Source: Flavobacterium cutihirudinis
GTDB lineage: Bacteria > Bacteroidota > Bacteroidia > Flavobacteriales > Flavobacteriaceae
Assembly: GCF_003385895.1 (NCBI RefSeq)
Contig: NZ_QRDQ01000008.1
Coordinates: 554,354 to 618,353, forward strand
Reading direction: 5' to 3'
DNA length: 64,000 bases
Below are positions 34,102-44,100 of the stretch, one piece after another (the first letter of the stretch is position 1; every line of letters begins with the position of its first letter). The position numbers and the translations under genes are program-made. Below the pieces are notes generated by a model that saw only the letters and a program-made list of their open reading frames with translations, did not search any database and was not told where the DNA came from.

Positions 34102-35529
34102 ATGACAGAAACTACCATACAGAAAAGCTTCTTTTCTAAAATTTTCACCACTTTAAAACAAGCCTTAAAAGGCGACGAATCATTTGATTATACTTCTGGA
34201 AGTATAAAAAAAGCCGTTATTCTATTAGCCATTCCGATGGTTTTGGAAATGATGATGGAATCGGTTTTTGCTTTAGTCGATTTATATTTCGTTGGACATT
34301 TAGAACACAGCAGTTTCGCAATTCAGACCGTTGGATTGACAGAATCGGTTTTAACGATTATATATTCACTGGCAATAGGAATGAGTATGGCAGCAACCGC
34401 GGTCGTGGCAAGACGAATTGGAGAAAAAGATCCAATCGCTGCAGCAAAAGCCGGAATGCAGGCCATAATTGTTGCAATCGCCGTAAACGCTGTAATGAGT
34501 ATCTTGGGAATTATTTATGCCAAGGATATTCTATTACTTATGGGTGCTTCGGTCGAAGCCGCCGAACATGGTTTTAGATTCACTCAAATTATGATTGGAT
34601 CGAGTTTATGCATTATGCTTTTGTTCCTGATAAACGGAATTTTTCGTGGAGCTGGAAACGCTGCAATTGCAATGAAAAGTCTTTGGATTGCCAATATCTG
34701 CAATATTATTTTATGTCCAATTTTGATTAATGGTTTTGGACCAATTCCTGCTTTCGGATTGATTGGTGCCGCTTTGGCAACAACTTTTGGAAGAAGCATT
34801 GGCGTTTTGTATCAAGTTTATCATTTGTTTTTCGGAGATGGAATTTTAAAAATCAAGATTCCATATTTCGCTCCAGATTTTACACAGATAAAAGCTTTAA
34901 TAAAGATTGCAGCTCCGGGAATTTTACAATTTGTAATCGCTTCTTGCAGTTGGATTTTCTTAGCGCAATTAGTAGCGACGACTGGAGGCGATCATGGTTC
35001 TGCAGGTTATCAAACTGCGCTTAGAATTATGATGTTTTTTATTCTTCCTGCTTGGGGATTGAGTAATGCTGCAGCGACTTTGGTCGGACAAAATTTAGGC
35101 GCAAAACAAATTGAACGTGCCGAAAAATCAGTTTATACGACCGCAAGATATAATGTGATTTTCATGGCGACAATTATGATTATCACTTTAGTTTTTGGAC
35201 AATATATTATTTCGTTTTTCACAAATGACGAACAGGTAAAAACCGTTGCCATTGAAGCTTTGCAAATAATGAGCATTGGATTTATTTTCTACGGAATAGG
35301 AATGGTTTTGATCAATACTTTTAATGGAGCAGGAGATACCTGGACACCAACCGGAATTAATTTTTTCGGATTTTGGTTGTTCCAAATTCCGCTGGCATTT
35401 GTATTGGCAAAACATTTCAACATGGGACCAACTGGAGTTTTTATTGCTATTCCCGTTGCTGAAACCGCAATTACTCTAGCCGGAATCTTTTTCTATAAAA
35501 GAGGAAAGTGGAAACGTATTCAAGTATAA
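34102..35529 (+). CDS. MATE-family efflux transporter
   Basis: 475 residues, 12 helices. The N-terminal SIKKAVILLAIPMVLEMMMESVFALVDLYFVGHL and PAWGLSNAAATLVGQNLGAKQ near 320 are MATE signatures. It probably exports cationic compounds using H+ or Na+. It is monocistronic. The 33932-34101 spacer is AT-rich with a small CCTAAT/ATTAGG stem and no gene. Confidence 0.93.
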   Translation: MTETTIQKSFFSKIFTTLKQALKGDESFDYTSGSIKKAVILLAIPMVLEMMMESVFALVDLYFVGHLEHSSFAIQTVGLTESVLTIIYSLAIGMSMAATAVVARRIGEKDPIAAAKAGMQAIIVAIAVNAVMSILGIIYAKDILLLMGASVEAAEHGFRFTQIMIGSSLCIMLLFLINGIFRGAGNAAIAMKSLWIANICNIILCPILINGFGPIPAFGLIGAALATTFGRSIGVLYQVYHLFFGDGILKIKIPYFAPDFTQIKALIKIAAPGILQFVIASCSWIFLAQLVATTGGDHGSAGYQTALRIMMFFILPAWGLSNAAATLVGQNLGAKQIERAEKSVYTTARYNVIFMATIMIITLVFGQYIISFFTNDEQVKTVAIEALQIMSIGFIFYGIGMVLINTFNGAGDTWTPTGINFFGFWLFQIPLAFVLAKHFNMGPTGVFIAIPVAETAITLAGIFFYKRGKWKRIQV

Positions 35530-35534
35530 TAAAC

Positions 35535-35565
35535 AAAAAGGCCTTCAAATTTTGAAGGCCTTTTT
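35535..35565. terminator. Bidirectional terminator
   Basis: AAAAAGGCCTTCAAA pairs perfectly with TTTGAAGGCCTTTTT over 15 bases around one base, between the convergent MATE and dus genes. Confidence 0.92.
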
Positions 35566-35573
35566 TATATTTT

Positions 35574-36572
35574 TTAAGCAAATTCATATCCTGCATAAAC
35601 CTGTTCAATTTCTTTCATAATAGCGAATAAATCTTCAGGAGCATCAGTTGTAACTAATTTTTGTTTGAATTCTTTGAAAGAATGAATTCCTTTGAAATAG
35701 TTGGTATAATGACGACGCATTTCGACAATTCCTAGACGTTCGCCTTTCCAATCCATAGACCATTGCAAATGATTTCTAGCAGCTTCAACACGATCAATTA
35801 CGGTTGGAGCAGGCAAGTGCTCACCGGTTTTGAAATAATGCTTGATTTCGTTAAAAATCCACGGATAACCAATTGCGGCACGACCAATCATGATGCCGTC
35901 AATTCCGTATTCGTTTTTATATTTTAATGCTTTTTCTGGACTGTCGATATCTCCGTTTCCAAAAATAGGCATTGTAATTCTTGGGTTATTTTTTACGCGT
36001 GCAATATGTGACCAATCTGAATGACCTTTATACATTTGGGCACGGGTTCTTGCGTGAATTGTCAAAGCTTGAACTCCAATATCCTGAAGTCTTTCAGCAA
36101 CTTCATCAATATTTATAGAGTTGTCGTCCCAGCCTAAACGTGTTTTTACCGTAACAGGCAAATCAGTTCCTTTGATAACCGCTTTTGTTAAGCGAACCAT
36201 CAAATCAACATCTTTTAAAACTCCTGCACCGGCACCACGGCAAACTACTTTTTTTACCGGACATCCAAAATTGATATCCACTAAATCTGGTTTTACAGTT
36301 GAAACAATTTTAGATGACATTTCCATTGCTTCTTCATCTCCTCCAAAAATCTGGATTCCAACCGGACGTTCATAATCAAAAATATCCAGCTTCATTCTGC
36401 TTTTGATTGCATCACGAATTAATCCTTCAGATGAAATAAATTCAGAATACATCATGTCAGCACCGTGCGTTTTGCATAATCTGCGAAACGGCGGATCGCT
36501 CACATCTTCCATCGGAGCAAGCAGTAAAGGAAATTCGGGTAATTCTATGTTGCCAATCTTGACCATCTTCAT
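35574..36572 (-). CDS. dusB: tRNA-dihydrouridine synthase
   Basis: 333 residues from ATG 36572. FMN-barrel motifs: LLLAPMEDVSDPPFRRLC, MYSEFISSEG, catalytic NFGCPVKKVV (Cys near 100), TVKTRLGWD and IFGNGDI. DusB-type by similarity; it reduces uridines in tRNA with NADPH. A TTG further out at 36584 lies in a -7 box (complement of 36582-36589, TAATTTTG) and is rejected. An ATG at 36566 is a second option. Confidence 0.92.
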   Translation of the reverse strand: MKMVKIGNIELPEFPLLLAPMEDVSDPPFRRLCKTHGADMMYSEFISSEGLIRDAIKSRMKLDIFDYERPVGIQIFGGDEEAMEMSSKIVSTVKPDLVDINFGCPVKKVVCRGAGAGVLKDVDLMVRLTKAVIKGTDLPVTVKTRLGWDDNSINIDEVAERLQDIGVQALTIHARTRAQMYKGHSDWSHIARVKNNPRITMPIFGNGDIDSPEKALKYKNEYGIDGIMIGRAAIGYPWIFNEIKHYFKTGEHLPAPTVIDRVEAARNHLQWSMDWKGERLGIVEMRRHYTNYFKGIHSFKEFKQKLVTTDAPEDLFAIMKEIEQVYAGYEFA

Positions 36573-36581
36573 AATTTTTTG

Positions 36582-36589
36582 CAAAATTA
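36582..36589 (-). promoter_or_regulatory. Candidate -7 box TAATTTTG for dusB
   Basis: The complement fits TAnnTTTG, ten bases before the ATG at 36572, implying a very short leader. Confidence 0.5.
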
Positions 36590-36617
36590 CAACTTTTTAG
36601 TCGAATTTGTGCAATTC

Positions 36618-36690
36618 GAGGGACAAAGGCTCAAAGTAACAAAGGTGCAAAAGTTTTTTTATCAGACAATTAGATAAACCTTTGTCCCTC
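36618..36690. repeat. Inverted repeat after the flexirubin operon
   Basis: GAGGGACAAAGG (36618-36629) pairs perfectly with CCTTTGTCCCTC (36679-36690). Nearby CAAAGT, CAAAGG, CTTTG words repeat. It lies between the end of the PaaK-like gene and the dusB promoter and could end transcription of the cluster. Confidence 0.7.
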
Positions 36691-36717
36691 TGAACCTTTG
36701 CCACTTTGTGCCTAATA

Positions 36718-38007
36718 CTAAGATCTATAGTCGAAAAACCGAATTGGTTTTCGGCTCATTGGATTAAAAACTAAAGGGTTTAAAGTTTCTTTTGAAGCGA
36801 ATTCTATTTTTGGAGTTACTCTTAATTTGGCTCTGAAATGATCTTTTATTTCCTGAAGAAATTCTGGAGTTTGATTTTTAACGGCAATTTTAATCAAGAT
36901 TTCATCGGTGCCTAAATCATTAGTTGAGATTTCGATTAAATGATTTTCGATATTATCAAAACTGCTTAAAACATCGTTCATCGCCGGCGGATAAAGTGTT
37001 GTGCCTTTGTATTTTATCATTTGTTTTTTACGACCAACAACGGGACCAACGCGCAATGTATTTCTTCCGCATTCACAAGGTTCATTGTGAAGCTGAACAA
37101 TATCTCCCGTTTTAAAACGCAGTAAAGGCATTGCTTCAATTCCTAAAGTAGTAAAAGTCAGCTCGCCGGTTTCACCGTTTTTTACAGGAATATTATTTTC
37201 GTCGAGAACTTCAACAATAATTAATTCCGGATGATGATGACCGCCTTTTCCATGTTCACATTCTGTAAAAGCTGTACTCATTTCTGTGGAAGCATAAGTC
37301 GAAAACAATTTAATATTCCATTTATCTGTGATTTTTTTGGATAGAATATTCATTGAAAAATCCTGTTCTCTCAAAGATTCTCCAATGCAAATTGCACCTT
37401 TTATGCTGGAATTATTATAATCGATTCCATGAATTTCGGCATATTCAATTAATTTCAAAAGAAAGGAAGGGACAGTAATTAAGTAACTCGGATTGTATTT
37501 TAAAATCGAATCCCACTGCATTTCCGGAATTCCCGCACCAACGCGAATAACGCCAACTTTCAGCTTTCTTAAACCCAAAAAATAAGCCAATCCGGCCATA
37601 AATTTTCGGTCAATTGTGGTCATTAACTGAACAACATCGCCTTCAGCAATTCCTGCGCAGGCAAAGGAAATTGCTTCGTTATAAGCCAATCGATCAAGAT
37701 CAGAATCAGTTAAGCCAAAAGTTACCGGATCACCCAAAGTTCCTGATGTTGAGGCGTAATCGATAATTTTATGTTGCGGAACACATAAAAAATCATCGTT
37801 GTATTGTTGTAAATCTTCTTTGGTTGTAACGGGAAGAAATTGTAAATCTTCTAGCGTTTTTACTTTTGAAATATCAATATTTTGTCCTGCAAAAAGGCGT
37901 TTATAAAAAGGAGAATTTTCACTGATATAAGCTAAAAGCTCGGTTAATTTTTGTTCCTGAAAAACTTTAATTTCGTCTAAAGAATTTTTTTCTATTGCTG
38001 GAATCAT
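36718..38007 (-). CDS. PaaK-like acyl-CoA/adenylate-forming ligase of the flexirubin cluster
   Basis: 429 residues of the phenylacetate-CoA ligase family. The P-loop-like ASTSGTLGDPVTF is near 90, STYASTEMSTAF near 240, and RFKTGDIV near 300. It has a C-terminal small domain ending in PIRFFDYRS. In aryl-polyene clusters an adenylate-forming enzyme activates the aromatic starter, for flexirubin a 4-hydroxycinnamate-type acid. This gene is the last of its transcription unit and overlaps the C45-family gene by four bases. It shares only family with the CapK-like gene at 4289. Confidence 0.8.
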   Translation of the reverse strand: MIPAIEKNSLDEIKVFQEQKLTELLAYISENSPFYKRLFAGQNIDISKVKTLEDLQFLPVTTKEDLQQYNDDFLCVPQHKIIDYASTSGTLGDPVTFGLTDSDLDRLAYNEAISFACAGIAEGDVVQLMTTIDRKFMAGLAYFLGLRKLKVGVIRVGAGIPEMQWDSILKYNPSYLITVPSFLLKLIEYAEIHGIDYNNSSIKGAICIGESLREQDFSMNILSKKITDKWNIKLFSTYASTEMSTAFTECEHGKGGHHHPELIIVEVLDENNIPVKNGETGELTFTTLGIEAMPLLRFKTGDIVQLHNEPCECGRNTLRVGPVVGRKKQMIKYKGTTLYPPAMNDVLSSFDNIENHLIEISTNDLGTDEILIKIAVKNQTPEFLQEIKDHFRAKLRVTPKIEFASKETLNPLVFNPMSRKPIRFFDYRS

Positions 38008-39671
38008 TGTAGTTTTCTTTTGAGTTTTTTTAAATATTTTTCAATTTTTGCTTTTTCAGGAGCGGTCGTAATTTCTTTCGTCAGCGCTTTTTCAAAATTT
38101 ATTTGAGCGGCACGGAATTGTTTTTTTTGATAAAAGTACAACCCTGCTTTGTAATATACAACCCAATAATCTGGGTTTAAAGATTGATACTGCTCAATAA
38201 ATTCGGGTGAAATGGTTTCTTCTTTTTTAAGATACAAATCCATTTGGTGATTCTCTTCTTTAAATTTTTTAAAGTTCTGAAAAGCTGCTGTTTTTATAAA
38301 AGGATCTTTGGCAATATTTAAATTTTCCTGCTCAAATGAAATTGCAGTATTTGTTTTTCTTCCATTAAAAATAGAATCCAGATTATAACACACAAATTCA
38401 CCCATCTGAAATGGATTCGCCGAAACCCAAACCAATTTTTCTTTCGGTTTAAAAATAATTCCGTGATGTGCTAATAATTGATTCAGTGCTTTTTCGTTGC
38501 CTAAACCAAGCGGAATATCCTTTAAACCATTTTTATTTCTAAGAATTTCGGAAGCAATTTCCGGATTTATTTTTTTGTTTTCCGATAAAAGTTCTTCCAT
38601 TCTTTCGAAACGATATTGCGAATGACTGTCTGCAATTTGAGCTTGATTTCGCTTTTCATTTTTGAAAGCTTCACTCTGAAAATGATTCGAACAAATTAAT
38701 TGATTGCTGTTAGGAACTTCATAAACGTCTATTTTTTTTGGCGAAACTTCAATTAAAACTGCTTTGTTATCGTTCGCACTTCCAACCATAATGGACTCGG
38801 AAACAAAAACAGATCGCTTTTTTGCAATGGCGACTGCTTCGTCAATAGTGGAAGCATGTTGTAAAATTTCTCGGGTCAAAATAGAAATTGGAGTTTTTGC
38901 TGTCAACGGAATTTCCGATTTTGCCGCGTTAATCGTAACGGTCAAACCCTGTTGATTCATTCCGGAAACAGCGCCGATCATTCCAGGCCAGGTAACCATC
39001 ATAAAATTGTTTCCTTGTTCCGGTTTTATAAACGCAATAATTTTATTTTCGGCGAAAGCATCATTCACATAAAAATCGAAATTGCGTCCGAGAATTAAAT
39101 TCCCGTCTTCCGATTTTTCGCCCCAAGCCGCAAAAGACGAACACCCAACTAAAGCCAAATCCTGCAAAGCGTGCCCAATGTCGTGCGCCGCATGCAAATA
39201 TAAACCGCGCTGATATTGAGGCGCAATATTGTCAAAATCATGGGAAGTATATTGCGAAATACCAAAAATTTCGGTTTGATATTCGTCAGGAACATTGGCA
39301 TACAATTTTCGATTGTACCATTTCAAGAATTGACGAAGCATTTTTTGCTCAAATTTCGAAGGAACTAAGTCTTTTATTTTGGAGAAGAAAATAGTTTGCT
39401 GTCTTTGCAAAAGTGAATCAGATAATGCGCCGGTGTTGAGACCAATTTCTAGCGGATCACCTTCGGCATATAATTCCCAAAGACCTTGTTTGTTTTTTAA
39501 AAGTGAATTGTTTCCTGAAATAAAAATGCTGTCTGAAATTTTAGTAACAACAGGTTTTGTTGCATTATAACTGGAAATGTCAGGTTGATGATTTTTTGAT
39601 TTTGATGTACCGCAGGAAACTAGAATTCCCAAAAAACCGAGGAAGAAAAGATATGTAATTCGGTTTTTCAT
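38004..39671 (-). CDS. C45-family (AAT-like) acyltransferase/hydrolase lipoprotein
   Basis: 555 residues. Signal with lipobox GILVSCGTSK (Cys20). The Ntn-type nucleophile is Cys in LALVGCSSFAAWG near 175, followed by NLILGRNFDFYV, typical of the acyl-CoA:6-APA acyltransferase family. GMNQQGLTVTINAAKS lies near 240. TPR-like helices follow at the C-terminus (VVYYKAGLYFYQKKQFRAAQINFEKAL). The family makes or breaks amide or thioester/ester bonds after self-cleavage. A lipoprotein here would act outside the inner membrane, so it may finish or remodel the exported pigment. Overlaps the next gene by four bases. Confidence 0.82.
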   Translation of the reverse strand: MKNRITYLFFLGFLGILVSCGTSKSKNHQPDISSYNATKPVVTKISDSIFISGNNSLLKNKQGLWELYAEGDPLEIGLNTGALSDSLLQRQQTIFFSKIKDLVPSKFEQKMLRQFLKWYNRKLYANVPDEYQTEIFGISQYTSHDFDNIAPQYQRGLYLHAAHDIGHALQDLALVGCSSFAAWGEKSEDGNLILGRNFDFYVNDAFAENKIIAFIKPEQGNNFMMVTWPGMIGAVSGMNQQGLTVTINAAKSEIPLTAKTPISILTREILQHASTIDEAVAIAKKRSVFVSESIMVGSANDNKAVLIEVSPKKIDVYEVPNSNQLICSNHFQSEAFKNEKRNQAQIADSHSQYRFERMEELLSENKKINPEIASEILRNKNGLKDIPLGLGNEKALNQLLAHHGIIFKPKEKLVWVSANPFQMGEFVCYNLDSIFNGRKTNTAISFEQENLNIAKDPFIKTAAFQNFKKFKEENHQMDLYLKKEETISPEFIEQYQSLNPDYWVVYYKAGLYFYQKKQFRAAQINFEKALTKEITTAPEKAKIEKYLKKLKRKLQ

Positions 39672-39679
39672 AATTCACT

Positions 39680-41197
39680 TTATTCGGCAGTTTGATTGAT
39701 TTTATTGATCAAATATTCTTTTCCAACAATTTCTGAGCAGGTTACAACCGCTCCAATTGTTACGCCAAGAACGCCATGCATATTAATACTTTGGCCTGTA
39801 AGATATAAATTTTCTAGCTTGGTTTTTGACGGAATCAAGGTTTTTAACGGATTATTGGAATCCTTAACATAACCGTACATATTTCCGTTATCACCGCCAA
39901 TATAATCGCGGTACGAAAGCGGACTCGAAGTATGAATCGATTTTATACACTCTCTAATTCCAGGAAATTTTATTTCAATTTCATCTAAAAATTTAGCTGT
40001 TTTTCTGGCTTTGAATTCTTCATAACTTTCACTGCGGTCATTTTTTTCGACGGTTGTATTAAAAGTATTTGTCCAAGGCAAAACATCATCAAACTTCATG
40101 TACGTTATAAACGTCATTCCGTCTGCCCAAATTTCATCTTCTTTAGAAGCATTCATAGAAGCCATATACATTTTTGGCCACGAATTTTCGTCGTATTCAT
40201 GCGCGGACCAAACTTCACTACTATTTTTGAAATGATAATAATTATGATTGATGTATTTGAAAGTTTCAGGCTTGAAAACCAAATACAAACTAAAAGCCGA
40301 AAGTACGCCTTCAAGACTTTGAATTCGGTTAAAAAATGGTTTTCTGAAGTTTGCCTCGCCCGCCATTTTCAAAGTCGTTTTGGGTTCAATATTCGAAATA
40401 AAAAACGTTCCTGAAACTTGCGTTCCATCTTTCATTTTTACCGAATTCACTTTGTGGTTTTCGACTTCAAAACGCGTAACTTCCTTGTGTTTATAAAACT
40501 CACCGCCATATTTTTTAAGCTGTTTCAAAAGCTGTTTTGTAATTTGGCTTCCGCCATTAATACAGCGCCACGAACTTTGAATGTATGAATTCACAATTAA
40601 GGCGTGAACATAAAATGGTGATTTATCTGGAATGCCGGCGTATAAAAAATTGGAACCTGCCAGAACCGCTTTCAGTTTTTCATTTTCTGTAAAAGAATCA
40701 ATCGTTTCTTTTGCATTTAAAGTCAGAATTTCAGAATCATATTTTCCTTCTGATTCTAAATTATAAAGCGGAAAAGAATCACAAATCGCTTTGAGTTTTT
40801 CGCAATAATCGGAAATGTTTTTTTCTTCTTCAGGGAAATATTTTTTTAATTGCTGAACAAAATTTTCATAACCCTGCGCATGCGGATATTCGGTTTTATC
40901 ATCTTCAAAAGAAATAATATCGAAAGCATTTTCATCTAATTTCTTTAGATTCAGTTTGTCGATAATTCCCAAATATTTAAAATATTGATGCAGATTTTGG
41001 CCTTCGTCTAAACCTCCGATATAGTGAATTCCGGTATCAAAAATGGTTTTATCACGAACAAAAGTCTGAAGATTTCCGCCGTATTGATTGTTTTTTTCGA
41101 GCACACAAACGCTGTAGCCTTCTTTAGCCAGAATGATGGACGAAACCAATCCGCCCAAGCCACTGCCAACAATTACAACGTCGTAATGTTCTTTCAT
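39680..41197 (-). CDS. FAD-dependent phytoene-desaturase-like oxidoreductase
   Basis: 505 residues. The dinucleotide fold DVVIVGSGLGGLVSSIILAKEGYSVCVLEKN at 5-35 and the C-terminal LYLTGQSINMHGVLGVTIGAV are typical of carotenoid desaturase/isomerase and related enzymes. No carotenoid genes are in the window, so it probably acts on the polyene or an aromatic moiety of flexirubin. It starts one base before the stop of the MMPL gene. Isomerisation of polyene double bonds is an alternative to desaturation. Confidence 0.83.
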   Translation of the reverse strand: MKEHYDVVIVGSGLGGLVSSIILAKEGYSVCVLEKNNQYGGNLQTFVRDKTIFDTGIHYIGGLDEGQNLHQYFKYLGIIDKLNLKKLDENAFDIISFEDDKTEYPHAQGYENFVQQLKKYFPEEEKNISDYCEKLKAICDSFPLYNLESEGKYDSEILTLNAKETIDSFTENEKLKAVLAGSNFLYAGIPDKSPFYVHALIVNSYIQSSWRCINGGSQITKQLLKQLKKYGGEFYKHKEVTRFEVENHKVNSVKMKDGTQVSGTFFISNIEPKTTLKMAGEANFRKPFFNRIQSLEGVLSAFSLYLVFKPETFKYINHNYYHFKNSSEVWSAHEYDENSWPKMYMASMNASKEDEIWADGMTFITYMKFDDVLPWTNTFNTTVEKNDRSESYEEFKARKTAKFLDEIEIKFPGIRECIKSIHTSSPLSYRDYIGGDNGNMYGYVKDSNNPLKTLIPSKTKLENLYLTGQSINMHGVLGVTIGAVVTCSEIVGKEYLINKINQTAE

Positions 41198-41198
41198 C

Positions 41199-44100
41199 TT
41201 AGTTTTTCTTTAATACAATCAAATCGTTTTCCTCAAAAACCGACTCAAAACCAAAGTTAATCAAACTGTTTTTCAAACGTGGACAATCCATTAAAATTAC
41301 GCACGAAGTGAGAAGTATTATTTTCTGAATTTCATTTTCTGAATTTTCATCTGAAATTAAAAGAGCATCAAAATGATTTTCAGACAGTGTTTCTAAATTT
41401 TCGAGATAAAATATTTTTCTCTTATTAACGATATAATTGGTTTTGGCCACGTCGCGTTTTTCTTCATCAGAAATATAAGAATGAATTTTTCGCTGTGGTT
41501 CCTGCAATGCCAATAAAACGTCTAATTGACCGTAATCATTTGATATGTGCACTATTTTGGCTTTCGCCGAAAGTTGTTTTCCAAGAATAAAATACGTTTC
41601 AGGATGCTTTTTAAGATCTTTTTTGACGCTGTTTACAACTTCAATTTCTTTGTAATCGAAACTATGCTGTAACATCTTTTTAAAATAATCTGGACCTTCT
41701 AATTCCTGACGAATTTTGCGATATTCTGCCTTAAAGAAAGTACTGATTTGTTTGGTTCTTTCAGTATAATTTTTTCCGAAAGAATGATTTTCAGGCGTAA
41801 TTCTTTCTAAAATAGTAACAGTCAATTGTCCGTTGTGAATGACAAAATCGCCTTTCGGAATTAACTCTGAAGCGCCATGAATCACAATTGGAAGAATATC
41901 TAAATTAAATTGTTCGGCCAGGAAAAAAGCACCTTTATGGAATCGTTTTATAACATTATTTTCTGATCTAGTTCCTTCGGGAAAAACCATTAAAGAATAG
42001 CCTTCCTCAACTTTTTTGCGTAGATGTTCGACACCGCCTTCAAGACCTTCAGAAACTGGATAAAAACCAGCTTTTCTCACAACACCACCAAAAATAGGAG
42101 AGTTGTAAACCCAGTCGCTTACCAGAAAAATAATTTTTGGACTCAACATTCCCATTGCCAAAATGTCTAGAAACGAAGAATGATTGGCAATAATTACAGC
42201 CGGTTTTTCGAAAGTTTCATTAAAATTATTGACTACTTTTTTATGTATAAACGGGTTTGAATACAATACCGATTTCATGAATTTTGAAACCACATATCGA
42301 AAACCTTTCATTTTTGTTTTAGCGCTTAAAGGCAAAATCGGCATTAAAGTAAAACTGAAAACAGACATGATAATTCCACCCATTCCGTAATAGAAAAACG
42401 AAATGATTCCATGAGCAAAAGTGCGTAAAACAAATGGCGGATTTCCATTTTTTGATCGATTCGAAATAAACAGTTTGAAAAGAATTGGATAGAAAATAAA
42501 CGTGATAATCAACGCTGCAAAAACCCCAATTAGTGAAACTGAAGAAATTGAAGTCAGCGCTGGATGTTTGGCAAAAATCATCGCGCCAATTCCTAAAATT
42601 GTTGTGATTACGGCCAGAATAATTGATGTTCTGTAAACGGCAATTTCATTTTTTCCATTCGTATATTCTTTCTGCAAAGCGCTTGTCATGAAAATACTGA
42701 AATCGACACCGTGACCAAAAATTAGCGTGCAGACAATCATGCTGAAAATATTCATTTGAATGCCAAAAATGCCCATAATTCCTGCCGTTACAATTCCGGT
42801 TAAAGCAATTGGGATACAGCTTACGATTACCAATTCGATTCTTCGGAAGAAGAAAAATAAAATCAGAATTACAGCAACAAAGGAATAATTGACAAGCGAA
42901 TTAAAATCGGTTTTCAAAGTGCTGAAAAACGTTTCGTTCATTTGCTGACGATCGATTGCAATCAAATTATTTTTGGTTGAAGCCGATTTTACAAAAGCGT
43001 CTCGTTGTTCTGGCGAAACTTTTACTAAAGTTGAAATCGTGTAAAAACCATTTTTTTCAGTCACAAATTCTTTTAACTGCAAAGCCTGAATTTTTAAATA
43101 TTCATTTGCAGAAATAGGTTTGAAACTAAAATCTAAATGATCAAAAAAGTTGGTATAAGTTGTTGGCTTAAAGCCGATTTTTGAACCTTCAAGAATTAAC
43201 TGCGATTTTAAAAGTGCTTTTTTATTGGCATCCCAAAACGAATTCCATTTTTCGATTTTCTGTTGTTGTTCCTTTTGCGAAAGCATAATACCACCAACAG
43301 AACTGAAATTCAAGATTTTGTTTTGCTGTTTTTCTTTTGATAAATCAGTAAAAAGCTGGCTGTTGTTCTGCAAAACTTCGTCCATACTTTTTCCGTACGA
43401 TGCAACATAAATTGTTTTTGAAGTCAAACTTGTACTTTCTTCCAGTTGTTTTTCAGCTTCTTTAATTTCCTTTGGAACAAAATTTAATTGCGACAAATCG
43501 TTATTGAAACCAACATCGTTGTAAGTAAAACAGCAAATAATAGTGATGATGACGCAAAAACCAATTAAAATTTTATTGTTGTGAAAAGAGAAATGCGCCA
43601 TTTTATCAATGACATTTTTCTTGTGTTCAGCTGGATTTTCTTTTGGTTTATATAAATGCGGTACAATTAAAAGCGAGAAAATTCCAGTTGCCATCACAAT
43701 CACGGCCGCGAAAATTCCGAGATCATTCAATGCATCCGATTTTACAAAAAGCAGACATAAAAAAGCAACCGCCGTTGTCGAACTGCTCATGATTACTGGC
43801 ATTGTAATATCTTTATACAATGTTTTTATATCGCTATTGTGCTTGTAATGTGTAAGAATATGAATGGAATAATCAATGGTAATTCCGAGTAGAATAGATC
43901 CGATTCCGAGTGAAATTGCTGAAATCTGTTCTTTTACAAAGTATAAAAACGCAACGGCAAATAAAGCTCCGAAAACCGTTGGAAGAAAAATAATCAGCGG
44001 AATTAATATTTTTCGGTAAAATAAAATCAGAATCAACATCAAAGTAATCATCGCAATTGTTGTCGTCAAGACAATATCGCTTTTGATTTGATTCGCATTG

